Below are positions 28,201 through 38,145 of a stretch of DNA of 64,000 nucleotides, piece after piece; within the stretch, counting starts at the first letter, position 1; the number at the start of each line of letters is the position of its first letter. The notes beneath the pieces are model-generated. The model had not been told where the DNA came from, ran no database searches, and saw only the letters and a program-made list of their open reading frames with translations. Position numbers and translations under genes: made by a program. This DNA comes from Parietichytrium sp. I65-24A (lineage: Eukaryota > Sar > Bigyra > Thraustochytrida > Thraustochytriidae): contig BLSF01000079.1 of the NCBI GenBank assembly GCA_012862575.1, positions 62,001 through 126,000 on the forward strand, given 5' to 3'.

Positions 28201-29586
28201 TTAGATGATGTCGTCGATAGGCTCAGAACCAACACTTGAGTGCACGGTTTCGTACTCGTCCTCCTTGTTGGGGTTTTGATGCGAGTAGAGCTTCTTCGCC
28301 TTCTTTTTCTTCTTTTTCTTCTTGTTGCGCTCCAATTCACTCGCACCACCATTCGCAGCCGCATAATGCCCTGGCTTCGTCGGGACCGGCGGGGAGTTTA
28401 GCCGGCTCGGCTCGGGGATCGCGCCAAGGTCTCTTTTCTGGCTACGTCGCAGAAATCCAAGGCGCTCAAGAGATCTAGAGGAGAATGACAAGTGCTGACG
28501 AGGCAGAGTGCTTACCTTGATATTGTCGTAGAACGAGTCTTTTCGAAAATTTGGCTCCACCGAATCCGAGGACTGCCTAAATCTCCGGGAGTACCACTGT
28601 TGAGGGTTGTTCTCTCTGCGAGCCATCTCGATTGCCTCAGTTTCGCTACCTGCTGCCTTGGCGTTCATCATGCGCTGAAGCTGCGGGTACAACACTCCTG
28701 GCGGACGTGGGGGCACGGGCGGTGAGTTGGTCTTCGTGGAGACCTCACTTGGTGCTACTGACAGTCGGACGTCCTCGCCGTGAGTCGACTTGGCGGGCGG
28801 CTCGACTTGACCTCCTTTCCCTACGTGGCTCTCCGTGCTCATGCTATTGTCGCCCACCGCCCGTAAACCATTTCCCTTCGCCATGACCCCAACGTGGAAC
28901 ATAAGAGCGTACTCTCTCGACTCGGACGGTGCCATGCACAGCGGAGCATTTGATCGCCAACAAGGGACTTGGATCGGGTATACGTCCACGTAGTATCCTT
29001 TCGGCATAAACATCTCGTTCACGTGAGCCAAGACGCTCCGGCGTATCCGCTGGGCGCTGGAGTTGACCAGCGATCTAGTGTTGAACCAGCACAGCAAGAG
29101 GTGCCAAAGCAGAAAAACTGTCACGCCTGGGCAAGCGGAGAGCCCAACAACCTGCAATTCGCTCAGGTTGTATTCCGCCGCCATTTGCCACACATTCTGG
29201 TCCACGAGGTAAAACGAAGGCCCGGCAAGTGCCGCAAGAATGAATAAAAGAGGCATCCACACGCTCACTCTGTGCAAACCAACGAAGCGCCTCTGGACCA
29301 CACTTCTCAGATCTTGCATCACAGCCTCAAACTGTTGAGGGGCGATCAATTTCTTCACATCCTCGCCTAGCTCCTTGTAAACCTCAGCCGGTTGAAAGCC
29401 AAGCAAAGTCCCTGGGTAGGTCTCCCAATTCAACTGAAGCTCCACCACCGCGCCGTTGCTTTTGGCCTCCTCGAAGAAACGACTGTGCGCCACACCAGTA
29501 TGCGCCCACGCATTGAACCACTTTGGCACAAGCGCTTTGGCGGAGAACCTCTTGGTCACTGCTTCCGTTGCTGTTGCCATCTCCAA
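28201..29586 (-). CDS. Orphan two-helix membrane protein with cytosolic tail
   Basis: A 461-residue protein I do not recognise. Residues 1-100 are soluble (with FNAWAHTGVAHSRFFEEAKS and LNWETYPGTLLGFQPAEVY). Two hydrophobic helices follow at about 108-128 and 146-168, separated by a short hydrophilic loop, and then a globular segment to about 240 (YYVDVYPIQVPCW, YALMFHVGVMAKG). The remaining 220 residues are disordered, with Pro-rich PPVPPRPPG and PPVPTKPG motifs of SH3-ligand type, and then nine consecutive lysines near residue 433. The helical hairpin suggests an integral membrane protein with both ends on the same side. Translation starts at 29586; a second Met is two codons further. A 41-nt intron-like segment at 28475-28515 was considered and not used. 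Confidence 0.65.
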   Translation of the reverse strand: MEMATATEAVTKRFSAKALVPKWFNAWAHTGVAHSRFFEEAKSNGAVVELQLNWETYPGTLLGFQPAEVYKELGEDVKKLIAPQQFEAVMQDLRSVVQRRFVGLHRVSVWMPLLFILAALAGPSFYLVDQNVWQMAAEYNLSELQVVGLSACPGVTVFLLWHLLLCWFNTRSLVNSSAQRIRRSVLAHVNEMFMPKGYYVDVYPIQVPCWRSNAPLCMAPSESREYALMFHVGVMAKGNGLRAVGDNSMSTESHVGKGGQVEPPAKSTHGEDVRLSVAPSEVSTKTNSPPVPPRPPGVLYPQLQRMMNAKAAGSETEAIEMARRENNPQQWYSRRFRQSSDSVEPNFRKDSFYDNIKVSTLPRQHLSFSSRSLERLGFLRRSQKRDLGAIPEPSRLNSPPVPTKPGHYAAANGGASELERNKKKKKKKKAKKLYSHQNPNKEDEYETVHSSVGSEPIDDII

Positions 29587-31234
29587 TCACGTGTCGCCGT
29601 TGGCCTCGCTTGCCACCATGAGCTAGTGACCTGTTGACGGACGCCGACAGCCTTTCCCTCTAGTACCCCACTTCGAGCTCTGCGAGCATAGATACACGAT
29701 CTGGAGAGAGGAGCACAGGTAAGCCTCTTCCCGCGCAAGGCTCTTGGCCACGCTGTTCGCTGCCTGTCTATCGGAAGAAAAGCAAAACAGCGAAACTGTG
29801 GAATTGGTATGGAGTTCACCCCGGATCCTCGACTCCTGAGAGGTTTCACTAGTGCAGATTCAGGAGTCCTTGAACGATTGAAAAAAGTTTAGTGCCGAGT
29901 TGTGCTGCGTAGTGCTCTACACACATCAATCAAGTTGTTTCACGAACAGAGAGGCTGTCCATGGCTGCCTTGTTATTTGGCAGTGAGCGAGCATCATTGA
30001 GGTAGGAACTCTCTCGCGTCTTGTGTGCGCATTTTGTGTCAAGTCAGTCCTTCAGTCCTTCCCATATCCATTGGATATCCTTTCCAGTAAGTCAGAACGC
30101 TGTCGTCTCGCGTTGTTCGTGTTTAGGCGTGTGGGCGTGTGCTTTCCTTGCTTTATGAAACTTCATCTCCGTGACCCCGACAGGTGACAGTCGCGAGCAG
30201 ATCGCGCCACCTGAAATTGGAATTCACTTTTCCATGACAAGTATTTTAACTAACTCGCAATCAAGACCGGTGTCGGCGCGGTTCAATTCCCGATTTCCAT
30301 CTGCACAAAAAAATAAATAAATAAAAATCGCGGAGCAATGTTTAATTTGATTAACAGTAAAGTACCGGTACGGATGGATCGTCTGAGCTTGCAGTTCGTT
30401 GGACGATCGATTGCAAGCACACTAAGCACACCCACGGTGCTTTCACAATGCGAGGAAGACAGACATGGATACTGGTACCACATTCATCAAGACTCGAGAC
30501 TCGCAAGATAGCTATCTCCATGTCGCAGTGTGTTCAAGTACTAGCTCGTCTACATGAAGATCACTGGTGTGGGGAGGTTGTGCTGCCATCATCCCATTGC
30601 CAACACTCTTCCGTCGCTGTGCTGGCTGGCAGTGCTGGCATGTATTCCGGGCGCGGTGGCTCGTGCCCAATTTTTGTCTTTTTCATTCATTCACTTTTTG
30701 AACACACAACTAACACAACTAACTACTAACTTGGCAGGCAATCGTTTCACACACCTTGGACCTCTATTTCACGGATACAAGTTGCTAGACATCGGGCAAA
30801 GGTGTGCACCCTTTGCCCCTAAGCCTTCCTATTGCCGTGGCGATGGGTAGGGAAGCGTTATTCGCAAGTACTTGGAACAGCGAACAGTTCACTTTACGAA
30901 TAAACGAGCAGTTCTCTCAGTCGCGGGAACGCATTTTCAGCCTCTCCGGAACGCTTTTCTCTGGAAGCACAGTGGAGTAGGAAAGCTTATGAATATGAAA
31001 CGCGTGCTGGCAGCGGTCGCGGACGTGTAGGCTGTGTAGGCTTCGTTAGAGGTGTACGGTAAATAGGTGGGAGAGGACACCAGTACGTACGCGCGCGCAC
31101 CCTATTCCCTATTCCCTATTCCCTATTCCCTATTACGCTCCTCTCGCTGGGAGCCCTCTGCGGTTGTGGGTTGTGGACTTTGTAGCTCGTGGGTTGGATT
31201 AGAAGCAAGGAGGAAAGGAGGAAAGGAGGACAGG
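29587..31234. other. Divergent intergenic region
   Basis: About 1.65 kb between the orphan membrane protein (-) and RIO1 (+). It contains a (CCCTATT)5 array at 31100-31134. A B-box-like GGTTCAATTCC at 30279-30289 is not part of a foldable tRNA. No gene is called. Confidence 0.4.
31100..31134. repeat. Five exact CCCTATT heptamers
   Basis: Five perfect tandem copies of CCCTATT (AATAGGG on the other strand) end 100 bp upstream of the RIO1 start codon. The unit resembles telomere-type G-rich repeats but is interstitial and short. Confidence 0.9.
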
Positions 31235-32809
31235 ATGGTGGACCCATTGGTGGACAACGAAGAGTATGGCGACGACGAAGGCGACGATTTTGAGGATGAT
31301 TTCGATGCGCTGGAAGAGAGGTTCGGAGGCAAGCTGGCCGGAGCTGCCAAAGGCGCGTTGCAGCCAAAAGAGCACATGATGCGAAGTATGGACAAGCGCG
31401 TGAACTTTGGGGATATCAAAATGTCGCAGAGCGCCGCAAATGATGTGAGGCGCGGGGAGAAGAAGCAGATGGGGCGGAATAGAACACAGGGAAGAGACGA
31501 CCGCGCCACTACGGAGCAGGTGATGGACCCTCGCACACGTCTCATTCTGTTCAAGATGCTCAGTCGCGGCACCTTCGACGAGATCAACGGATGCATCAGT
31601 ACCGGGAAAGAGGCCAACGTATATCATGCAGTGACGAAAACAGGGCAAGACCTTGCTGTCAAGGTTTTTAAGACTTCTATTCTAGTATTCAAGGATCGCG
31701 ACAAGTACGTGTCCGGAGAGCACCGCTTTCAAGGCGGCTACGGAAAAGGCAATCCGAGGAAGATGGTAAAGTTGTGGGCGGAGAAGGAGATGCGCAACTT
31801 GAAGAGGCTCCACACCGCAGGCATCTCTTGCCCTGAGCCACGGCTCCTTCGTCTTCACGTTCTTTTAATGGATTTCATCGGCCGCAACGGTTGGCCAGCA
31901 CCACGGTTGAAGGACGCTGCCCTCAGCGAGACCAAGTACAGGTCCGGATATGTACAGTGCATGAAGATTTTGCGCCGTATGTTTCAGCTCTGCAAACTTG
32001 TCCACGGTGATTTTAGCGAGTACAACCTTCTTTACTTTGAGGGAATCATCTACGTGATCGACGTTTCGCAATCTGTGGAGATGGATCATCCACGGGCGCT
32101 CGAATTTTTGCGTATGGATATCGAAAACACGAATGCTTTCTTCAAGAAGAAGGGCGTAAGAACTATGACATTGACGCAGGCGTTCCAGTTTATTGTGGAC
32201 AAGACTTTCTCATGCTCAGACGAAGAAATGGACGCTGCGCTGGAGAAGATTCAGGATGAGCTAGACTCTGCCAACGCAGAAGGCGAGGATGCGCATGCAG
32301 CGGAAATGCGTGAGCGCGTGTTTTTGCAAACCTTTATTCCTACGAATCTGTCGCAGCTTGCGGATATTGAGCGCGAGTCCGATCGCGTCGCAACGGATGC
32401 AGACCGTCAAATGGCCCACATTATGACTGGCTTGGCTGTTTCCGAGGAGGTTGCTCCTCCTCAACCCGCTGATGGTGCCGCGCCTTTGGCGACTTTGCCC
32501 GGCTCCGAAGGCAGCGAGAAACCCTCGGAGGAAGGTGAAGGCGCTATGGAGGAGGACGACGACGAAGATGAAGAGACTGGCGACGACGAGGATGATGACG
32601 ACGAGGAAGGTAGTTACGAGGACGATGGCAGCGGCGAGGACGATGGGAAGAAAAAGTTTTTCACCCTTCGTAAAGCTGATAAGGAGGAGCGCAAAGCACA
32701 CAAGAAGCAGATGAAAGAGGCGCGCCGCGAAAAGCGCAAAACCAAAGTTCCAAAGCACGTTAAGAAGAGAGGCCAGAAGCTCGCCAAGCAAAACGCAAAG
32801 TCTCGGTGA
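31235..32809 (+). CDS. RIOK1: RIO1-type atypical protein kinase (40S biogenesis)
   Basis: A 524-residue intronless protein. An acidic N-terminus precedes the RIO domain. The RIO1 nucleotide loop STGKEANVY is at 122-130, the ATP lysine in AVKVFKTS (K143), the flexible loop contains GEHRFQGGYGKGNPRKM, the catalytic Asp is in VHGDFSEYN (D259), the metal-binding Asp in VIDVSQSVEMDHP (D276), and the RIO1-specific FLRMD follows. The C-terminus is a long Asp/Glu tract (about 435-470) followed by a Lys/Arg-rich end, as in RIOK1. RIO1 is an ATPase/kinase needed for final 20S pre-rRNA processing and recycling of factors from pre-40S particles. An in-frame upstream Met at 31067 would add a 56-residue leader unlike the family, so 31235 is chosen. 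Confidence 0.93.
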   Translation: MVDPLVDNEEYGDDEGDDFEDDFDALEERFGGKLAGAAKGALQPKEHMMRSMDKRVNFGDIKMSQSAANDVRRGEKKQMGRNRTQGRDDRATTEQVMDPRTRLILFKMLSRGTFDEINGCISTGKEANVYHAVTKTGQDLAVKVFKTSILVFKDRDKYVSGEHRFQGGYGKGNPRKMVKLWAEKEMRNLKRLHTAGISCPEPRLLRLHVLLMDFIGRNGWPAPRLKDAALSETKYRSGYVQCMKILRRMFQLCKLVHGDFSEYNLLYFEGIIYVIDVSQSVEMDHPRALEFLRMDIENTNAFFKKKGVRTMTLTQAFQFIVDKTFSCSDEEMDAALEKIQDELDSANAEGEDAHAAEMRERVFLQTFIPTNLSQLADIERESDRVATDADRQMAHIMTGLAVSEEVAPPQPADGAAPLATLPGSEGSEKPSEEGEGAMEEDDDEDEETGDDEDDDDEEGSYEDDGSGEDDGKKKFFTLRKADKEERKAHKKQMKEARREKRKTKVPKHVKKRGQKLAKQNAKSR

Positions 32810-33780
32810 TAAATTTGGCGAGTCTGGCATTTCAAGGCTCTGTTATACGGAAACGTATGTTTTATGCGTGTATCACCTAATGTGTGCACCCAAACGCGCA
32901 TGTGTGTACACTGTACTGCACTAACAACTGTTGGTTTGGTCACTCTCTTTGATTTCTGCATCGCCGCGCAATTTTTGCAACCTGAATCGTCGACCGCACC
33001 ATGAAAAGATTCTGTTTAGTCGTCAGTAAGGGTCATGAGTGCACCTGTTCGTTCCACTGGAAGAAAGCCACGTTGCCATGCTGTGAGAACTTCTCATCAG
33101 AGTCAAAACGTCAAATTTGAAACTTTACGCGACACAAATGGCGAACGAGACAAAAGCTTCTACGAGCAATTTATGATGTCTAGTAGTTGACGCTGACGTT
33201 GACATTTTCGGGCAAAAAACTAGCTGACGTGTTCGCAATGCTCGTGTACTTTTAAAATGAAACAAAATGAATTTTGGCCATCTTAACAGTAAGTTCGGAT
33301 TTCAAGGGTAGGGTTGTCGGAAAATAAACTTCTTCGGTTTGCTCACCTGGCCCAGACGCCGTTGGTGGATCCTTTTCTATTTTCTTCCGAGAACCAAAGT
33401 TCCGATCTTCTCGGCTTCGCCATCACAAATTGTGACTCCGCTCTGCAGTAACAGCACGCCAATTCTTCCGAAAAAGACAAACTTGAAGCAGTCAAAATTT
33501 GCCCGTCTTCAGTCAAAATTTGCCCGTCTTCAGTCAAAATTTGCCGTCTTCAGGAAAATTTTGACTTGAGATGTGCACTCTATTTCACGTATTATGAGAT
33601 ACTCTAGCATTGGTCCACATCGTTCCCGCAGGCCGGGTAGGCCAATTTGTGCACCCCTTTGCTATAACTTCTTACCATCTCATACCTTGGAAAGTCTTGA
33701 GTGCATTCCTTGACCGGGTCACAGATAGCTCAAGTCAGCAAACCTGAATTGTCACACATGCACTTAACGGAGGGTTCGCA
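32810..33780. other. Intergenic region with a 21-nt tandem repeat
   Basis: Between RIO1 (+) and G8 copy A (+). A unit beginning AGTCAAAATTTGCCCG is repeated three times at 33490-33552, the last copy lacking one C. The end of the region is the copy A promoter. No gene is seen. Confidence 0.5.
33490..33552. repeat. 21-nt tandem repeat, three copies
   Basis: Three adjacent near-identical 21-nt units, upstream of G8 copy A. Confidence 0.85.
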
Positions 33781-36700
33781 ATGAGGTTTGCTCTTGCGGC
33801 AGTTGCCGCATTCGCGATCGGCGAGACGCAGGGTGCCGCGTGTCCAACGGTGTCTCCGACATCCTTCTCGCTGCCAACCGATACTGGCTTCTCCACCAGC
33901 AACTTCGTTGGCCTTGATGACCTCGCGGAGAAGTTCACTCTTCGCCATCTCGACAACGACTTGCCCTCCCAGTGGCTTGCACAGTCCGACTGCCCATACT
34001 CTGCATCCGGGCTTGTGCATTGGCACGATAGTTCAACATGGACGTCTGGCGTCGTCCCTGCCGCCGGAGAGGATGTTGTCATCCCAGAGAATACCAAGGT
34101 CCTCGTGAGCCACTGCTCGCTGCTCTCGTCTCCATATAATATCATCACCGTCCCAGAGTCGAGCGAGCTCATCTTCAACGACCAGACCATCGAAATGCAT
34201 GCTCACGGTCTCGAGGTGGCCGGAAAGCTCGTCATCGGGTCCGAGTCCTGCAAGATCAAATCAAAGGTGACGATCACACTTTACGGTGATCGACCTGCTT
34301 CAGCGGTAGAGGAAGCGTACAAAGGAATTCACATCCACGGGAATGGTGTACTCGATATGCACGGCGCACAGTTCTATCCTTCCTGGGCTCGGCTCGCCAC
34401 CACCGCCGCTGCTGGAGACACCTCCATCTATCTATCTCACAAAGTCAATTGGCAACCTGGACAAGAGTTGGTCGTCCTCGGGACGGAGCTCAAGGACAGT
34501 CGGGACTGGCACCATAATGAAGTGCGGATCATCGCGAGTGTGGAGTTGTCAGGAGAGTTTTCCAAAGTTACACTCACACAAGCACTGGAATACACGCATC
34601 ATAGTTCCACAAATTACCAGGGCGAAGTTGGCCTACTCTCTCGACAGGTTGTAATCCAAGGCGATCCGTCCTCGGAGCCTACTGACACCGACGATGCTGT
34701 TTGCAGCGACTCCACTTTCAGCTCCTACCCGTGCGCCAACAAATACCTCACCGGCTACGGTGGTCATGTGATGGTTCACGGAAGCAGTGCTGTTGGCCGA
34801 GTGTCTGGCGTGGAGTTCTTTCGGATGGGACAGACCAACTTTCTGGCTCGCTACCCTTTCCACTTTCACATTCTTGGCGACGCCGGCGCCGACTCATACA
34901 TCCAGGACTCGAGTGTGCACAGATCCTACTTTCGGTGCATCACCGTTCACGGCACCAATAAAACATTGGTTCGCAACAACGTAGCGTATGACGCGATTGG
35001 TCATTGCTACTATCTTGAAGATGGTGTGGAAGTCGAGAATACGTTGGAGTACAATCTTGCAGCCCATGTCCACTTTATTGGATACCCACCAACATCGGGA
35101 AACCAGTACCTGAGCGACTACTACAGTAGTGCAAACCTTCTCATTCCAGCGGACGTGACAGCAAGTGGGTTCTACATCACCAACGCATACAATCACTACA
35201 TCGGGAATGCGGCGAGCGGAGGATACAGCGGATTTGCTTTTGTAAATGTCCCTTTGCCATTGGGAGTATTTCGCTCTTTGACATTGCCTTCAGGTCTCAA
35301 TCCGTCGCAAAGACCAGTGTTGGAGTTTGATTCGAATACTTGCCACAGCACCGGCGTGTGGTGGTCTCAGGCAGGCTGTGTGTATGTAGGAGGCTTGCTG
35401 AAGTACGAATCTACCTCATCGGACGTGATGACGTACAATCCAGGACGCCAGACGTCCGGACGAGACACGAAGTGCGAAACAAGCAGCGGAACATTCACGG
35501 CTTGCCCGCTGATCTTGAGTAACCTCAAGATCTTCCTCGCCAACTGGGGCGTGAACAACTGGGGGGCTCGCGGAGAATTCTACAACGTTGAGACGTACGA
35601 TGTGCAGCGTGGCCTCGCCATCATTGGTACTCACTATGTGAACAACTACCTGGCAGTGTGCCGCACAGGATTCACGCCAGCAACGGTCGGAACCAAGTGG
35701 CTCGAGAACCGCTTCTTCAAATCGGAGTACGTCGGATTCGAGTTCTATGACACGTATCAGTACCACATCTTGTCGGACATCACCTTTCGCAACTGCGGAT
35801 CAACCAGCCGAGATGCCGCGATTTGGCAGGGATTGACCCACTCGTTCCGCTGGGTCCCAGGCCCGATGCAAATCACCAAGAGAGTGACATACGAGAACTG
35901 CGACATGACTATGAGGTTCCGAGGTTCCGTGGAAAAGCTCGTGTCGGTGAGCGGATGGTTGACGAACTGGTTCGATGCAGACGGCACGGCGTTCGAGACT
36001 GGGGTACCGACCATTGTGGGCAACTCGCGCGGAGGTTATCAGTGGTGGAACTATGATCCGGAGTGTACTGAAACTGATGGCGGCTGGTTCGTATGTCCAA
36101 AGTATTCGCCACGCAGCGGCGCGCGGCGTAACGTCGCTCGAGTGAGTTTTGTTCACGACTCGGAGCTGGTGACAGCCATGGAGAACGGAGAAGTGTGTCC
36201 AAACGCAGCATCGACTTCACCACCGTGCGAGGAGCTTGGTCGAGTCACACACCTTGGGTCTCCGGTGAGCGACGGCATCCCACTGACCCCAAATCCTGCC
36301 GTGACGGGTGTTGCGAACTCTCTGGGATGGTACTTTGTGCTTGACAAGGGTTCGCCGGTGAGGGCGGAGTTTTCCGGGCTGCAGCTGGACGAGGAGGATA
36401 CGGCGATGGTGGTCCTTCCGTATCCAAAGTCGTCGTCCTTTACTATAACGTACGAGGCAGCGTATTGGTGCCAGCCTCAGTGGTATCAAGCGCCCAGAGC
36501 TTGCTCAGAGACTTTCACGGCGGTCGGGTCAGCAGCAGAAGTACGGTCAAGTCTGGGAAACAAATACTACTTCGACAGTAGCCGAGGACTTTTATTTTTA
36601 AAGTTGACTCCTCAGAATCAAAATTACGTGCGTTTCGATGGCGAAGACAAGTACTTGTCGTACTACGAGAAGGAGGACGAACGGATCCCGAATGTGATCT

Positions 36701-37032
36701 GGTTTGGAAAGATTGTGGTCGAGGCAACGTGTCCACTGAATGCTACAGACAGTAAATACTGCGAGTACTCGCACAACGATGCGAATGTGGAGGACCCTTG
36801 CTCCCTATACGAGGAAGCTGGTTCTGAGCTCGTAGCTGTTAATGACTGCTTGGCTGAATCGAGCTCGTTTGCGCCGAGCACGTTTGCGCCGAGCCCGATT
36901 GCGCCGAGCACGTTTGCGCCGAGCACGGTTGCGCCGACCGATGTTGAAGGCAGCAGTCTGGGGTCGGTGTCGCGCGGCTTACGGCTGGTTCCTTGGATTA
37001 CGTCGTTTGTATTAACCGTGTTGACCACATAA
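33781..37032 (+). CDS. Secreted G8-domain / parallel beta-helix protein, copy A (CEMIP/PKHD1L1-like)
   Basis: A 1083-residue protein. Residues 1-18 (MRFALAAVAAFAIGETQG) are a signal peptide. A G8 domain begins near residue 82, with WHDSSTWTSGVVPAAGEDVV and the following ILNHDC-like VLVSHCS, as in CEMIP, TMEM2 and fibrocystin-L. A conserved segment after it (LSHKVNWQPGQELVVLGTE) and then PbH1-type repeats (about 300-620) suggest a right-handed beta-helix. The family in animals includes hyaluronan-degrading proteins, but the substrate here is unknown. The end has SPT/APST repeats and a hydrophobic stretch (LVPWITSFVLTVLTT) resembling a GPI-attachment signal. The core is shared without gaps with copy B (39670-42733). 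Differences lie only in the outer parts of the shared block. Confidence 0.85.
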   Translation: MRFALAAVAAFAIGETQGAACPTVSPTSFSLPTDTGFSTSNFVGLDDLAEKFTLRHLDNDLPSQWLAQSDCPYSASGLVHWHDSSTWTSGVVPAAGEDVVIPENTKVLVSHCSLLSSPYNIITVPESSELIFNDQTIEMHAHGLEVAGKLVIGSESCKIKSKVTITLYGDRPASAVEEAYKGIHIHGNGVLDMHGAQFYPSWARLATTAAAGDTSIYLSHKVNWQPGQELVVLGTELKDSRDWHHNEVRIIASVELSGEFSKVTLTQALEYTHHSSTNYQGEVGLLSRQVVIQGDPSSEPTDTDDAVCSDSTFSSYPCANKYLTGYGGHVMVHGSSAVGRVSGVEFFRMGQTNFLARYPFHFHILGDAGADSYIQDSSVHRSYFRCITVHGTNKTLVRNNVAYDAIGHCYYLEDGVEVENTLEYNLAAHVHFIGYPPTSGNQYLSDYYSSANLLIPADVTASGFYITNAYNHYIGNAASGGYSGFAFVNVPLPLGVFRSLTLPSGLNPSQRPVLEFDSNTCHSTGVWWSQAGCVYVGGLLKYESTSSDVMTYNPGRQTSGRDTKCETSSGTFTACPLILSNLKIFLANWGVNNWGARGEFYNVETYDVQRGLAIIGTHYVNNYLAVCRTGFTPATVGTKWLENRFFKSEYVGFEFYDTYQYHILSDITFRNCGSTSRDAAIWQGLTHSFRWVPGPMQITKRVTYENCDMTMRFRGSVEKLVSVSGWLTNWFDADGTAFETGVPTIVGNSRGGYQWWNYDPECTETDGGWFVCPKYSPRSGARRNVARVSFVHDSELVTAMENGEVCPNAASTSPPCEELGRVTHLGSPVSDGIPLTPNPAVTGVANSLGWYFVLDKGSPVRAEFSGLQLDEEDTAMVVLPYPKSSSFTITYEAAYWCQPQWYQAPRACSETFTAVGSAAEVRSSLGNKYYFDSSRGLLFLKLTPQNQNYVRFDGEDKYLSYYEKEDERIPNVIWFGKIVVEATCPLNATDSKYCEYSHNDANVEDPCSLYEEAGSELVAVNDCLAESSSFAPSTFAPSPIAPSTFAPSTVAPTDVEGSSLGSVSRGLRLVPWITSFVLTVLTT

Positions 37033-38114
37033 ATGATGGGATCATCTCAACACACTAGAATTCGGCTGCGTCTCCGTACGCGTGTTGATCATTAAATTCA
37101 ATCCTGACTTGGGAATAAATCACATTCATACATTTCCGACTCGGGAATAAGAAGAAAAAAGGTCATGTACACATTTACTGAATTGTGACAATATGTATAA
37201 ACAACCGTAAAATCGCACGAATTTCGATGCGCTGCTGCTTGCATCCACTCACAGCACGTTTGGTCATTCAGGCCGCAAAACACCATAGTCAGGAGCTTCG
37301 CTTCCATTCCATATGTCTGGAAGTGGCGATGAACACCTCACACCGAGAGGTAGTTTCAATCGACCGAACCTCGATCTCTCACTCGCTCACTTGCTCATTC
37401 GCTCATTTGCAGACAAGCATTCACAGTCAATCAAGCAATCGATGCAATCACAACTCGTCCACAAGCAAACTATGTGTGCAATCATAGCCTCGGCGTATCT
37501 CTTTCATTCAGAATTCAGAAGACATGCGTTCCGGGCGCCCAGCAAGCACGAAACCAAGTCCAAGTCAACTCAATTTTCAATCGATATAAATTCATTACAG
37601 CTGGCAATTGCCCGCCTCGGAAGAGCTTGCGATGGTTGCAGCATCCCTCGGTCCGGCACAGATCGGCCGGCCCGCAACGACCTGGATTGCATTGCAAGGC
37701 CGGAAAGCTGGGACAAGGCAAGAGAGATGGCTGCCATTGAAGGAAACAAGTGCTGCCCACACCGACCACAGTGAACCTTTCCGTACTCCGTACGGTCCTT
37801 CTCACTCGCCCATCCGACCGACTTTGCTTTCGGCTCGGCTAGTGGACACAGACACACGCAGACAGACATAGGGGGAGGCAGTGAGGGAGGGAGCCTAGGA
37901 AGAGCCCATCTGTGCGCCGGGATGCTGAGAAAGAATTGGATCGCGGGCAGCTCTTGCACCTCCCGGAACACTGGGATTGGTACGATCAGGAGTATTGAGG
38001 TGGCACTCCGCTCCAGAGTAGCTGGTCAGCTGCGCCCCGGCGGGGCAAGGAAGGCAGCGAGGCGGGGGATGAGAAGGCGTTGATTCGCTAATGCTCACGA
38101 ATGCCATATGGAAT

Positions 38115-38145
<31 letters not shown>

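Noticed and set aside
28475-28515. A 41-nt GTAAGC...CTCTAG segment inside the orphan membrane-protein gene (minus strand)
   Set aside because: Splicing it would lead to a stop codon two codons later and remove a plausible tail. The unspliced frame is continuous.
30279-30289. GGTTCAATTCC, resembling a tRNA B box
   Set aside because: The flanking bases do not form a T stem, and no acceptor or anticodon arm can be drawn.
33252-33288. Possible upstream exon for G8 copy A (ATG with a GTAAGT donor)
   Set aside because: The peptide is not signal-like and the distance to the acceptor is about 500 nt. The Met at 33781 already gives a good signal peptide.
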